Shown here piece after piece: positions 34,634 to 45,110 of a stretch of DNA of 64,000 bases (within the stretch, counting starts at the first letter, position 1; each line of letters opens with the position of its first letter). The notes beneath the pieces are model-generated. The model searched no databases and was not told where the DNA came from. It saw nothing but the letters and a program-made list of their open reading frames with translations. Made by a program: the position numbers and the translations under genes. Source of the stretch: Rugalucina vietnamica. Its lineage: Eukaryota > Mollusca > Bivalvia > Lucinida > Lucinidae. Where the stretch lies: positions 65,104,866 through 65,168,865 of the forward strand of contig OZ024871.1 in assembly GCA_964017185.1 (NCBI GenBank), written 5' to 3'.

Positions 34634-37600
34634 TTTTAATAATAATAATGTCTTTAATTAAAGAGGATAACATATTTAGCAAAATGCTGATCTCACACAT
34701 GGTCCTCTATGGAGTAAGGTTACATACAAATATATACATATTTACAACAGAAATGATGTCTGGGAGAATTAATCATATGTATGTACAAACGAGACCATTA
34801 GATTGTAATATAAAATGAAGTAAGATTTAAGACACTCAGTAAAGATACATACACAAACCATACATTTAATGAGGCAGTGATATTTAAACCTGCTTATTTA
34901 TTTTCAGGTTTCCTGGTTTCAAGTCAGACAGTATACGGGAGTGACTTGGGTGAGAGTACAGTGAGATTTGCTCAAAGAAAGGCACATCATGACAGTAAAC
35001 AGCCCATTCTTGTTATATACACGAATAACGGGGACCAAAGAACGCCAAATTTTATTTCACCACAAGACCAAGGTAATATTTTCAGTTCCCAAATACAAAT
35101 AATTAACATCAACGAGGAAACCAAAATTGAAATGAAGACAAGTAAGCTATGACCAGGGACTGACATCTTAATCATTAAAAAGCGAACGGGCGATAACTAA
35201 AGCAGCAAAAAAGAAATAAATAGTAAACCAAAGCAAAGGGAGCAACTATCATATCATATCATATCATATCATATCATATCATATCATATCATATCATATC
35301 ATATCATATCATATCATATCATATCATATCATATCATATCATATCATATCATATCATATCATATCATATCATATCATATCATATCATATCATATCATATC
35401 ATATCATATCATATCATATCATATCATATCATATCATATCATATCATATCATAAGCCGTGGCCTCCTAATTATGCTTCTACAATGTATCAGTTGGTTTTG
35501 ACTTACTGAAGATAGACGTCAAGCTAGGCATTTCTTCTTAACTGCTTAGCTAAGTAGAAATGCATAGTTTGACGTCTATCACCAGTAAGTCAAAACCAAC
35601 TATAACATTGAGGAGTTAGTAAAATAAAATACGAACCAAACAAATGATTTGTGAATTTTTCTGATCAATCTAAATATTGCTTCCTGGTTGTCTGTGTTTC
35701 ATGCTTACTTGGATAGTTATTAGGAAGAATACAAATTATTGTGGAACCTTAAAACGATCCCAGTAGGCAATAATGACTATTCTATTAACTAGATTTGGAA
35801 TACAAGACAGGCATGCACGTATCATACTGTGAGTCGGATCCATTTGAATACCCTCCGGAGATTGTATGGGGAGTCTAAAACCATTTTATATTCCTAGCTT
35901 ATAATGATAACGATGGCAATAATTCTTTCTGTAAATAACAAGGAAAGCACTAGTTCATTCAGTATTGAAGTTTCAGTTTATTAGCTAAATTTAAAATTAA
36001 ATTTGTGTTAAACTGTGTTCAAAGAAACAATCATAAAGGTAGCAGTAAAACTGCAATATACTCAGATATTTTCTTGGGAAGTTTTTCCTAGAGAATAGTC
36101 TTGTCTGCTTACGCTGAGCTAGAGCTTGGAAAAGCCTGACGTAGAGTGTATTTTATTTGTCCCAGTATGTCAATCAAATAATAATCAGACGTTATGGTTA
36201 ATAGCAAAACACTAAATAAGATGTCTGGTAGAATACGGCTTAGTCTGGCTGTGTCTGCAGATCAATAAAGATTAGTCATAGATTAAAAAAAAATAACTTC
36301 TTGAGACTGTTAGTGGTGTCGTGTACATTTCCGTGGAACAACAAATACCATTCTGTAAAATAAGCAATGAACTGGAACCAGCGGAAGTAGACAGAATCCC
36401 ATCCTAAACATCAGGGTGTGATATTCAACCAAAATAACAAAACATATACTGATACATAAAAATGTTTTTATTTTATTAACATTTCGACAGGCACCTTGCC
36501 CAATATATTTTAAAAACGTCTTTCATGCACGTTTAAAATCAAGGGCCAACATTTTATCATAGACTATGACAAAATTGTAAAATGTAAAGCTACCAGAAAT
36601 TGTAAAATGTAAAGCTACCAGAAATAGTTCAGGAAACATAGATCTGTATTGAAATTGAAATAAGTGACTTGGGTGAACAAAGTGCATTTTAAAAATGACT
36701 AAGGAACAAATTTCACACACATATATGGAAATTTTACTTGAGCTTTGACAAGAGTAAATATGTTCCATGTTACGGACAAAGCAATCATCAAGTTATGGAT
36801 TCTAGTACTACTATAGGCAAAGTCTTACATGTTTTCTATCTAGAAGGCGTTTAAGTAAAACCCTAGATTCAAAAATCAAATGGATCTGAAGTCCTCGTAT
36901 CCAGATAATTTGTTGAAGATGTTGTAATTGGCACAAATGGATGGAAACCCTGACGTCAGATTTTACCGCGAACTCGCTCAATTATGCTAATGACACAGAT
37001 GCTATCATGATATAATAGATTTATTTTCTTTATATGGCGCTAATATAGCTTGACATTGTGCAGTTCTAATGCAATGTTTGCCATTCTCCTAGAATGGGTG
37101 GAACATATATTATCTAATAAAAAATCTGACGTCCAAAATGATATATCACTGAACATATTATACTCTTCATCTATGAATTTATATGACACCATTTTAATTC
37201 AAGTAATGCAAGGTATTTCTGTATGATAATGTACCAACTCTTCAAAAACATGCATTTTGGTTGGTCCACAAAAGACGCCCGTGAAATATTAAGTTATTTT
37301 TTTCATCCATTTTCAGGCTATAAAGAAATTAAAAGAGATGCTCAAAGACAGGAAAGAAAGCAACAAAAGAAAAGTTACAATCATGCTGCATTGCAAAATG
37401 CGATAAGATTTTTAAACGAAAAAGACAGAGAAGAATATGATCATCCGTTTTTCCGCCGTCAAAATGCCGGTGCTTGGCACAGACAAAAACGAAGTACTTC
37501 TTTATCAGAGGAAACATTGTCCAACAGAAAACGGACTAAAAGAAGATCCAAAGGTCACAAGAAACGAGATAAGGGTAAAAGAGACACAAGTTATAGTAGA

Positions 37601-37924
37601 AACAGAAAAAGTTGTAGTAGAAGACAAATGTATGTTGACTTCGATGAAATTGGTTGGGCAGGGTGGATAATCTCGCCCAAAGGATATAACGCATATCATT
37701 GCAAAGGATCGTGTCCTTTCCCACTGGGACAAAGTCAAAAACCCACAAACCATGCAACTGTTCAAAGTATTGTGCATGCACTTCGGGTAGCTAAAGGTGT
37801 CTCAACGCCGTGCTGTGTACCTAATAAATTGTATTCCATAAGTTTGTTGTATTTCGATGATTCAGAAAATGTGATCTTAAAGCAATACGATGACATGGTT
37901 GCTGCGAGTTGCGGGTGTCACTAG
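22902..37924 (+). CDS. BMP-type TGF-beta family ligand precursor
   Basis: Five coding exons (22902-23226, 31994-32148, 32452-32611, 34908-35072, 37317-37924) join in phase to 1413 nt, 470 aa. A hydrophobic stretch (VCLIFILLMMDCL, about residues 18-30) is a signal peptide. The propeptide has LSRVFGIDHVPEHEFSKAPP, QFMLELFKDI, SLLEAEFHVFRM, GWLVFNVTKAVKSW and ILVIYTNNG, all typical of BMP prodomains, with several N-glycosylation sequons. A furin site RQKR ends at residue 327; 40 very basic residues follow. The knot domain (368-470) keeps all seven cysteines, including the CC pair used for dimerisation, and ends CGCH. DEIGWAGWIISPKGYNAYHC resembles ADMP, BMP2/4 and BMP3 groups, and KPTNHATVQSIVHALRVAKG is BMP3-like, so subfamily is unresolved. 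Secreted morphogen acting through BMP receptors by family. Intron 1 is 8.8 kb and repeat-rich. Confidence 0.95.
24095..24138 (+). ncRNA. Type I hammerhead self-cleaving ribozyme
   Basis: All core parts are present in order. Helix I: GGGTCA (24095-24100) pairs with TGGCCC (24133-24138), six pairs with one G-U. Core CTGATGA is at 24101-24107. Helix II: GGCT (24108-24111) and AGCC (24117-24120) with a five-base loop. Core GAAA is at 24121-24124. Helix III: ACC-GC-GGT (24124-24131) with a two-base loop, then A at 24132; predicted cleavage is after 24132. The very short helix III is the form known from Penelope-like elements and metazoan retrozymes. It is on the sense strand of the BMP-type gene's first intron; relatives at 18617-18660 and 56054-56099 show it moves with an element. 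Confidence 0.88.
25254..25376. mobile_element. Foldback/MITE with central hairpin
   Basis: GATAGACAAAT at the left pairs with ATTTGTCTATC at the right; inside, GAGGGTCAC/GTGACCCTT and TTTGGCA/TTGCCAAA pair around GGCTCGCCGAG. Outer GAGTGTCAGGG and CCTTACACGC extend the arms imperfectly. No coding sequence. Confidence 0.75.
25478..25530. promoter_or_regulatory. Small cluster of TGACG (CRE/ATF half-site) motifs
   Basis: CCTGACGTCG, CGTGACGTTT and ATGACGTAAT lie within about 50 bases. Such words also occur at 30185-30330, so they may belong to a dispersed repeat rather than an enhancer. Confidence 0.3.
25697..26008. repeat. ~148-bp tandem repeat, two copies plus a partial third
   Basis: Copies start with AAAAGGTTAGCTTCTCTTTC, AAAGGCTAGCTTCTCTTTC and AAAACCTAACTTCTCTTTC. 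Each contains TTCTTxTTxTGTATC, GGACCAGT and a CTTCGxCGT word. Copies are clearly diverged. Confidence 0.75.
27475..27822. repeat. ~86-bp minisatellite, four copies
   Basis: Units begin about 27475, 27566, 27653 and 27738, each with TCAAATAGAATTACAAG, CGCGCCAAACG, GxAAAGTCAA and TTGTTAAAACTCGAAGCTTT. The middle two are the most alike. Confidence 0.9.
28579..28955. repeat. Two short tandem duplications
   Basis: CATCTTCTAGAAGTCATGA occurs twice in a row at about 28582-28619. ATTATGGTACAACTGTTTGT occurs twice at about 28899-28946. The latter opens a frame of 79 codons that has no recognisable domain. Confidence 0.85.
30185..30330. promoter_or_regulatory. Dense TGACG motif cluster with E-box and GC-box
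   Basis: Within about 145 bases are CACGTG, GGGCGGGG, TGACGTCA, and TGACG in CAGTGACGTTA, GTTGACGTGACGTTGG, CATGACGTAAGG and TTTGACGTTTTG. This would suit CREB/ATF binding, in the first intron of the BMP-type gene. It directly precedes a foldback element, so the cluster may be part of a transposon. Confidence 0.4.
30436..30579. mobile_element. Near-perfect foldback element
   Basis: Arms of 60 and 61 nt (30436-30495 and 30519-30579) are exact reverse complements except for one extra base; they start ATTGAAATTCAGATTTTAGC. The loop has its own stem, GAAGCC/GGCTTC. Near-identity of the arms suggests a young insertion or ongoing gene conversion between arms. Confidence 0.9.
30640..31030 (+). repeat. 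Old interspersed repeat family R, plus-strand copy
   Basis: Shares an ordered set of words with 3765-4140 (opposite strand) and with the split copy around 43400-43482 and 52070-52190: GCTGCTCACTxxAC, GATATGTTxTCT, AGTACCT and TTCCTGACCATTGC. This uninterrupted copy shows what the target of the nested insertions looked like. Class unknown. Confidence 0.6.
31801..31836. repeat. (TACA)n microsatellite
   Basis: Nine CATA/TACA units lie 160 bases before coding exon 2 of the BMP-type gene. Confidence 0.95.
32612..34907. other. Intron 3 of the BMP-type gene: microsatellites only
   Basis: An AAAT run lies at 32926-32970 and an AAT run at 34599-34649. No further gene or well-defined transposon was seen in the 2.3 kb. 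The preceding intron 2 (32149-32451) is short and plain. Confidence 0.7.
35247..35452. repeat. (ATATC)n pentanucleotide microsatellite
   Basis: About 41 uninterrupted copies of a TATCA/ATATC unit lie 175 bases past exon 4 of the BMP-type gene. Uniformity suggests recent expansion and likely length variation between individuals. Confidence 0.97.
35487..35602. mobile_element. Foldback element next to the pentanucleotide repeat
   Basis: AGTTGGTTTTGACTTACTG at the left pairs with CAGTAAGTCAAAACCAACT at the right; AGATAGACGTCAA and TTGACGTCTATC, and GGCATTTCT/AGAAATGCA, extend the stem to about 45 bp with small bulges. No coding sequence. Confidence 0.85.
35603..37316. other. Remainder of intron 4 of the BMP-type gene
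   Basis: AT-rich with no gene. A 27-bp tandem duplication lies at about 36573-36626 (AATTGTAAAATGTAAAGCTA repeated). CGTCAGATTTT at about 36953 and AAATCTGACGTCC at about 37123 are inverted, perhaps ends of a small decayed element. Confidence 0.6.
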
Positions 37925-38830
37925 TGACACTGTCGTCGCTAGTGATATAGTAATTCCTGGCATTGGAACTTCAATAATCAGTAGGGTAAACTACCTGAAC
38001 ATAAACCAGTTTTCAAAGTATACAAACTTGTAGACGGCGGTGCCCAATCTAAATATGAAATCTAGGGCAATGCAGACAAGTATATGAATGCCGCTGTTGA
38101 AGCGATAGGGAGAAAGCGGACAGAAAAGAAAACTACGAAAAGCTCTTTCGGCAAAGAGTGCAATATACTGGAAGTACTCTGTGGATCGAGAGAAAAAGAG
38201 TGGGACAAGAGAATATATGGTTGAACTTCTAAATGACCATTTAAATATGGAAGAAGCTATAGTTGTCACATTACGCAACGATATTTACAAACGGCGAGTT
38301 CAACTACTTCTTTTAATCTGAATTCGATATTTTAAATGGGGGAACAGGTGTTTAGCATTGACCTCGGAGTTTACATATATGGAATAAGTTTAAGACAGAT
38401 GTTGATTTTCTTATGGGATTTCTGAATAATATTTGTGCTATCCAAAAAGTTCAAGAGGATGATCATGGCTTAAGTTGTTTTGAACCACAGATGTTCAGAA
38501 AAACAAGCATGACCATGCACTACGGGAGAAGAAAGGTGAAAACAACTATTTAAAATATGAAGTGATATTATTATTCAAGTGCTATGTAGATATGTTATTA
38601 TTTTTTGCTTGAAAGCAAAATAGACCTTAAAGATTCCTTAACAGATACACTTAACGCTGCTAAGGAATGTAATTGAAAGTGAAATTATTTGATGGCGTGT
38701 AATTGAAAAATGTTAAAAATTGCCATAAAATGGATCTCTTACAAAAAGATGAAACATGTAATGTACATAATGAGGTGTAAATAGCGCGTGGTTCAGTAAG
38801 AAAGAAGAACCATTTACATTGATGTTGAAA

Positions 38831-39047
38831 TGAGCCGCGTCATTAGAAAACGTTGTAGTTTCCGACAAGGTCCGACAGCAACTGGTCTGTAGTCTAAGAA
38901 GCCTAGAAGCTTGAAATTTCGTATTAAAGAAGACGACAGAGTGTACAATCCGAGAAGAGAAATAAAGGTGCAGATCATACCTGCACAGCTGATCTGCGTC
39001 TTTGTTTACGCATACGCAAAATCCGGTTTTCTCATGACGCGGTTTAA
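38831..39047. mobile_element. Palindromic MITE family 2, copy 3
   Basis: Left end GAGCCGCGTCATTAGAAAAC, right end GTTTTCTCATGACGCGG. Internally TAGAAGCTTGAAATTTCG and CTGATCTGCGTCTTTGTTTA match the family in reversed orientation relative to 21898-22132. Central palindrome decayed. Confidence 0.8.
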
Positions 39048-41055
39048 ATATATTCAGTAAGATATTTATCTACTCACTCAATCATCATCATGGTATCTTA
39101 TACGAGCTAGGACTTCGAAAACTTGACCGGTTCCGGCACAAACCCAGTGGTGCCACTATAACTGTTCTATCTGTTTGGCAAAACAGGGTTCAGTGACCGA
39201 TCTGCGCCATTTTGAAGGCTGGGTTTCTCATGATGTTGCCATCAAGGGTATGCTACATTCTGTGGTCATTTTGTTTGCTTTTATTTTACAGTTAAATTGA
39301 CTTTGCTGACCCTCGCCCATTTGGTGCCGTGAGAAATAAATGGGTTACTTGTGCCTCCAGATAAAGCTTATAACCCACCGACCGACCAGCTGATTACTGG
39401 GTTAACCGTTAAGGTACAGAAAAAATGGTTTAATCAAACACTTAATACATATAGCCTCAGTTGCTTTCGTAGGTGGTTATATTCAAAGCACATTTCGCGG
39501 ATGTCATGACATCCGCAATGTTGGGTAGAAGTTCCATAAATATGACCGACATAACAATAAACGTTCACTGTGACGTAAAGCAACAAACAAAAACAAACAT
39601 ATAATAACCAAGCTGCACTGTAAACTACCATAGCCTATACCGACTGCATACAGCTTCTTAACTCATGTACATGTAGTGGGGATATTAGGAAATGCAATCC
39701 AATTGTCAATTGTACTATGGGTTTACATGCTTCGTTTATATTTCAAATAAAACTATACTACATGTAGTTATTAGCCGTCAATATTTGCTAGAAATGGAAT
39801 TCTTTCATTGTAGACTCACATCAAAGATTTACCGTCATTAATTGGATGACGTGCCTGTTTCTATTGACCAAAAGCATTTATTTCATTCATATTTATTATG
39901 GTAAAACTGTGAAGTGAGTCTACACGAAATAAATCCATTTGTTTTATACTAAGCAGTGAAATCAATCAAAAGTAAATAAAAGTGATATTTTCACTAGTGA
40001 TCAATATCAGTATCAGCTGATATTAATTACACACTTTGGAATTTATAACAAAGTCATTTTCACAAAAAATGTATGTTATGAATGACGAAAAACTGGAAAT
40101 GTTGACCACTGAAATTGCATAGAGCTAGAATATCATGCACAATCACATCCAAGTATATGTTGTTATACATGTATGATCAAATGCGGTTAAATTTTAAATA
40201 AAATGTTACAAATACAGCATTGTTTGGTTTTTGTTTTTCTCCATTCCTCTGGGTGATATAACAACTGGCGTCCTGATCACAAAAACCAACAGCTGATATC
40301 TATCTTCTTTTAATGGTCTATATTAAAAGTCCTGACCAAACCACTGTACTACGTCACATGGGTTTGCACTTTAAGCTGTGTCTTCTTGTGTCTTCCTATA
40401 AAGATATGAAGACATAAGTAAATCTCTTATTGAATAAAGACACCGTCAAAGGAGATTGGATCATTTTCTCTAAATCAAAACCATCTGACATCGGCTTTAA
40501 TTGTATTTTTGATTCGATCACAAGAATTATTGTTCAGAGACATTGGCCGATCATAATCAACTCATAAACCACCTGAAAGAATCTCCAATCTAATGACAAG
40601 ATATTAAGAGGTGGTACATGATCGTAAATGGTCCGGGATGAACCTCACACTATAACAATACATCAAAACATAAGATAACGTTTCTGACATCCTTGTGACC
40701 TCACAACTACCATAATGGACATTTTTTTTGTAGCTAACTTTGGCCAGATATATTAAATTAACGCTGCTCATAACTTTTTTCATCGACCTTGTAATGAGGC
40801 TTGAATTTTAGAGCTGCATGCTTAATTATTGTTTTGTAAAAGGCAATGCATCATCACTTATTACTGAAGAAAAATATTCACCTACCGACGTCTCTTTCGA
40901 TTATTTTATGGACACGAGTCCATTGTTGTAGGCCTTCTCAAATAATCACTTTGTTGACCCAGACTGTGCCGTCAAAAGATGCGAAAACAGCGTTAGAAGA
41001 AGCATTCCGAAGTTCGTCAACGCAAACGAAATCTAGCAATCTTAGCACAAAAATA

Positions 41056-42041
41056 CAGTTTACTCGACAATGGCGAATCACTAAGAGATCTAACGCTATT
41101 GTTTTAAACACGACCATGGGAATGTTATTGTATTTGATACTAAGAACATCTAACATATCTCAGCTTTACAGGAAAATAATAATTTTAATTCATTCAATTT
41201 CTTAATGGGAGATAACTCTGTTGATATGATACCTCCTGCATTAGACAATGGCGAACCAAACTCGACAATGGCGAATCAGATAGTCTATAGCCCATAAGAA
41301 ATCATTTTAGAAGAGTATTTTTGCACACAAATGGTGCCATCATCATTCGAAACTAAATGGTGTTCGACAATATTGTGTTAATTTGCTTTTGTGCTTTACG
41401 TTAACTGTCAACAGCAAATGCCATATCGGAAAGGTCAATTTTACCGATTTAAGCATGTCTTATTGCTTTAACGAATCAATGTAAGCCTAAAAGCAAGATG
41501 GTTAAACCACGACTTGCACCAATATTAGTTACGCCATTAACCAAACCAAATGGTTCCAGGGCAAGCCTTCAAAAGGTAGATTATCAGTATTTTGTGCACA
41601 TTCTTTTCACCACACAAAGTATGATTCGCTATTGTCGAATTTACATGTACATCTTTCCCCGCTTACATCTACCTTCAGTGTCAAAACTTTTATCAAAAAC
41701 AGGCATATTGCATAACTAGGGATATTAGGCATTAAAGTAATGCAAAAGTGGCCATCATTTTAATGCTTAGAAACGAGGTATGAAACACATTTTATCTGAA
41801 CGTTACTTTTTGTGGAACAATAAACTAGGCATCTTAGTTAAGGGGTCAAGCGTTTCAGCAACCCTGATTTTATTGTCCGGTGGAATTTTGACTCCATTCT
41901 TTTACCAAACCCCAAGGCATAGATGAAAGTAAATGACTGAGTAATATAATAAATAATATTTTGTCTAAGTTTCAAGAAATTCTGCAATATCTTTACGAGT
42001 GGTTCGCCATTGTCGATGATTCTCTATTGTCGAGTTCACTG
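41056..42041. mobile_element. Non-autonomous Tc1/mariner-type element (986 bp)
   Basis: Ends are CAGTTTACTCGACAATGGCG at the left and ATTGTCGAGTTCACTG at the right, flanked on both sides by TA, the target duplicated by Tc1/mariner transposases. The motif CGACAATGGCGAA recurs inside: direct near 41244-41281 (twice), and reversed near 41626 and 42000. The pair at 41244-41281 mirrors the paired motifs of the right end. No transposase frame is present. Confidence 0.75.
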
Positions 42042-43577
42042 TAGTGTAACTGCCATAGTCGTACATGGTAGTTGCACTGTTTTTAACACCAATATGACGG
42101 TAACGCTACACTATTCAAGAGGAGACTGTTGTTGAAGCAAAGCACGCTTTAAACGTATGGTTATCTGACTAATTGTGTTTGAAGGTGCATCTATTTTACG
42201 TCTGCTACAGCGCGTTTAATGCTCGCAAAATAACGGCACTGTGACGCCGACTTTCCCGTTGTAAAAGAGCCAATCACTCTACTCAACGTTATCGCCTTTT
42301 TGTAAATTAATAACTTTTGATTGTTTCATTCATTTTTCATGAAAGATTTTTTTCTGAGTTCTCCAATTTCCGGCCAATTCTTACCGCTCTTCTGTACAGA
42401 GTGGGGTTGAGGATAGACCCATGCCATCTTGTTACATCTTCGTCACTACACGTCGTAGAAACTGTAAGCATACGTGAAACTTGAATATAAGGCCTTGTCA
42501 TTAAAGAGTTCATTAACGCCTTCTGTGACCTTCTTGCTCATATCTTATCAAATCTTGTCTATCTTGCGACAATCTTATCTTTCAAAACTACCACACGCGT
42601 CTTCGCTTCTATCGTGAAACAATGGTTATCAAATCAGACATTGATTAGTATTGACAAAATTTAAATGGTCTGAGACATCCGTGTATTTTGCAATGTTCTG
42701 ATGCATTGTTATGCCTAATGACTTTGGCTGGGTGAGAATTTTCAGACGTTTAAAAATAAAATGACATACCAACGGGCTCGTAAATCATTTTTTCCATTCA
42801 GCAGATTACGAATATTTGTAATTCAAACTAATTGTTGTCACATTATGGCTTGTTGAGCGTCATAAAAGGTTTCTTTCATGTGCAGATTTGAGGAGTTTTG
42901 AAACTTCTGACACTCTCAACGTTGAGGTGCTTATCTGATGGCGATGTTAACACCAGTCGGACGCCGGGATATGCGGTCTGTCGCGGTGTTTATTGTCACG
43001 GTATGGTAGATACAATTGCAAAAATGATCGCGAGATAGATCAGATTAAGGCATTTAATTGTTATGATATCTCATCTGTGTTGATGTATTGTAACACTAGA
43101 TTCCATAAATTACCACCCGCACTTCATTCATGAACAGTTTCGAATATGTTTTCTTTAACTGTGACAACTGTTATAAGATAGAAGTAAGCAGACTGAGTTA
43201 TTTGCTGTTACACTGTCTCTCGTCCGTCATCTATGTTTCGTTACTTTTTTCTATATATCAATTTTAATTGATTATTTGCCTTTCTGTAATATGAAAGGTT
43301 TTCTTTACTTCCGGTTTATGCATGTTATGATGACGAGTTCTTTGGCTAATATTTTCTCTAACAGCTAGGAGTATAGCTTGTTATGTCTGATTATCAAGTC
43401 TTAACTGAGGATAACTCGTGTCGACACGGCCCTTTGACCACTCTTAGGAGTAATGCTGCTCACTCAACTTAGATATGTTCTCTCACCAGAAAAACATGTC
43501 CGTGACATGTAAACCCACTTAAAACCCACTTTTTATATAGAAAAAAAACTGGAGTTTGCAAGCGGGTATGCCTATTT

Positions 43578-44974
43578 TTAGCTCACCTGAGCCATTAGGC
43601 TCACAAGGGGAGATTATAGGATGGCCATGATCCGGCGTCCGTCCGTCGTCCGTCCGTCCACAATTTCAAAGATCTTCTCCTCTAAAACCGCTTGGCCAAT
43701 CAAAACCAAATTTTATATGAAGCATCTATAGGAAAGGGGAACCAATGTACAAATAATCCAGGTCACATGACCAAGATGGCCGCCACGCCCACATATGGTA
43801 AAAACCTTTAAAATACTTCTTCTCCAGAACCGGTGAACCGATTTCAACGAAACTTGGCATGAAGTATGGATGACTCAAGTACTACAATGTGTATATAAAT
43901 CATGACCCTGTGATGACCTTGACCTATTTTACGGCAAGGTCAACATAGGTCGCCAATGCATTTGAATGGGGAAAACTTTTTAAAGTTAAAGTCTTGCAGG
44001 AAATGGGCAGTAGGACTGAATATTAATGATTCTGGAAAAAATTGGATCCAGGGGCTAATCTGCCCCCACCCCGGGGCATTATACATGTGTATTACCATAA
44101 TATTCAAACACCTTCTCCTCTGATTCCGCTTGGCCAATCAAAGCCAAATTTTATGTGAAGCATCCATAGAATGGGAGAATCAATGTTTATATAATTAGTC
44201 TAGGTTACATGACCAAGATGGCCGCCATGCTCATATATGGTAAAAACCCTTCAAAAATCTTCTTCTCTGAAACCAGTGGACCAATTTCAAAGAAACTTGG
44301 CATGACGCATTGGTGGCTAAAGTACTACAATGTGTATATAAATCATGACCCTGTGGTGACCATGACCTACTTTACAAGGTCAACATAGGTCGCCAATGCA
44401 TTTGAATGGGGAAAACTTTTAAAAAGTCATTTGAGGTGAAAATCTTGCAGGAAAAGGGTAGTAGGAATGAATATTAATGATTCTGAAAAAAAAATGGACC
44501 CAAGGGCCTACGCATATGGCCCCACCCCGGGGCAATAAACATGTATATTAGCATAATATTCAATGGGAACCAATGTGTATATTAATAATCTAGGTCACAT
44601 GACCAAGATGGCCGCCATGCCCATATATGGTTAAAACCCTTCAAAAATCTTCTTCTCTGAAACCAATAGACTGATTTCAATGAAACTTGGCGTGAAGCAT
44701 CGATGGCTAAAGTACTAAGATGTATATATAAATCATGACCCTGTGATGACCTTGACCCGGTTTATGGCAAAGTCAACATGGGTTGCCCATGCATTTGAAT
44801 GGGGAAAGCTGTTAAAATGTCATTTGAAGGCAAAAGCCTGCAGGAAATTTGCAAATGGACAGAATATTGATTATTCTGAAAAAAGAAAATGGCCCAAGGG
44901 CTTCATCTGCCCCTGCGCTGGGTATATGCAGCAGATCTCAGGTGAGCGTTTACAGGACCATTGGTCCTCTGGTT
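43578..44974 (-). mobile_element. CTCACCTGAG-ended interspersed repeat, copy A (three ~430-bp monomers)
   Basis: Read on the minus strand it starts AACCAGAGGACCAATGGTCC and ends in a short hairpin (GAGCC/GGCTC) followed by AGGTGAGCTAA. The body is about three tandem monomers, each with GGCCAATCAAA, CATGACCAAGATGGCCGCC, AAACTTGGC and TGACCTTGACC. A hairpin just before a CTAA terminus is reminiscent of a Helitron 3' end, but the other end does not start TC, so class is uncertain. Flanking TTAG occurs on both sides. Confidence 0.7.
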
Positions 44975-45110
44975 CTTAGTTTTGCTTCAAAACATAGATT
45001 GTGGGTACTCGTTCGCCGAGGCGGTTCTAACGTGTATCCACAATCAATGTTTTGAGCAAAAATAAGAAAAATATCAAAATTTTTCTACTGAAAATTTTCA
45101 TTTTTTACAA

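Larger units (their letters stand above)
37925..43482. other. Gene-free interval 3' of the BMP-type gene
   Basis: It begins with the 3' UTR of the BMP-type gene (end not defined). It contains a MITE of family 2 (38831-39047) and a mariner-type MITE (41056-42041). Open frames near 40846-41205 and 41498-41719 overlap that MITE and lack domains. The last ~80 bases belong to repeat family R. Confidence 0.6.

Noticed and set aside
40846-41205. 119-codon open frame
   Set aside because: It overlaps the left end of the mariner-type MITE and shows no transposase or other domain.
42931-43005. Possible GC-rich signal-peptide exon starting ATGGCGATGTTAACACC and followed by a GTATGG donor
   Set aside because: Only about 20 codons, no downstream partner exon in the window, and upstream context is not distinctive.
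44743-45055. Open frames in the CTCACCTGAG-ended repeat
   Set aside because: Similar frames occur in other copies only because the repeat recurs; monomers are non-coding tandem sequence.
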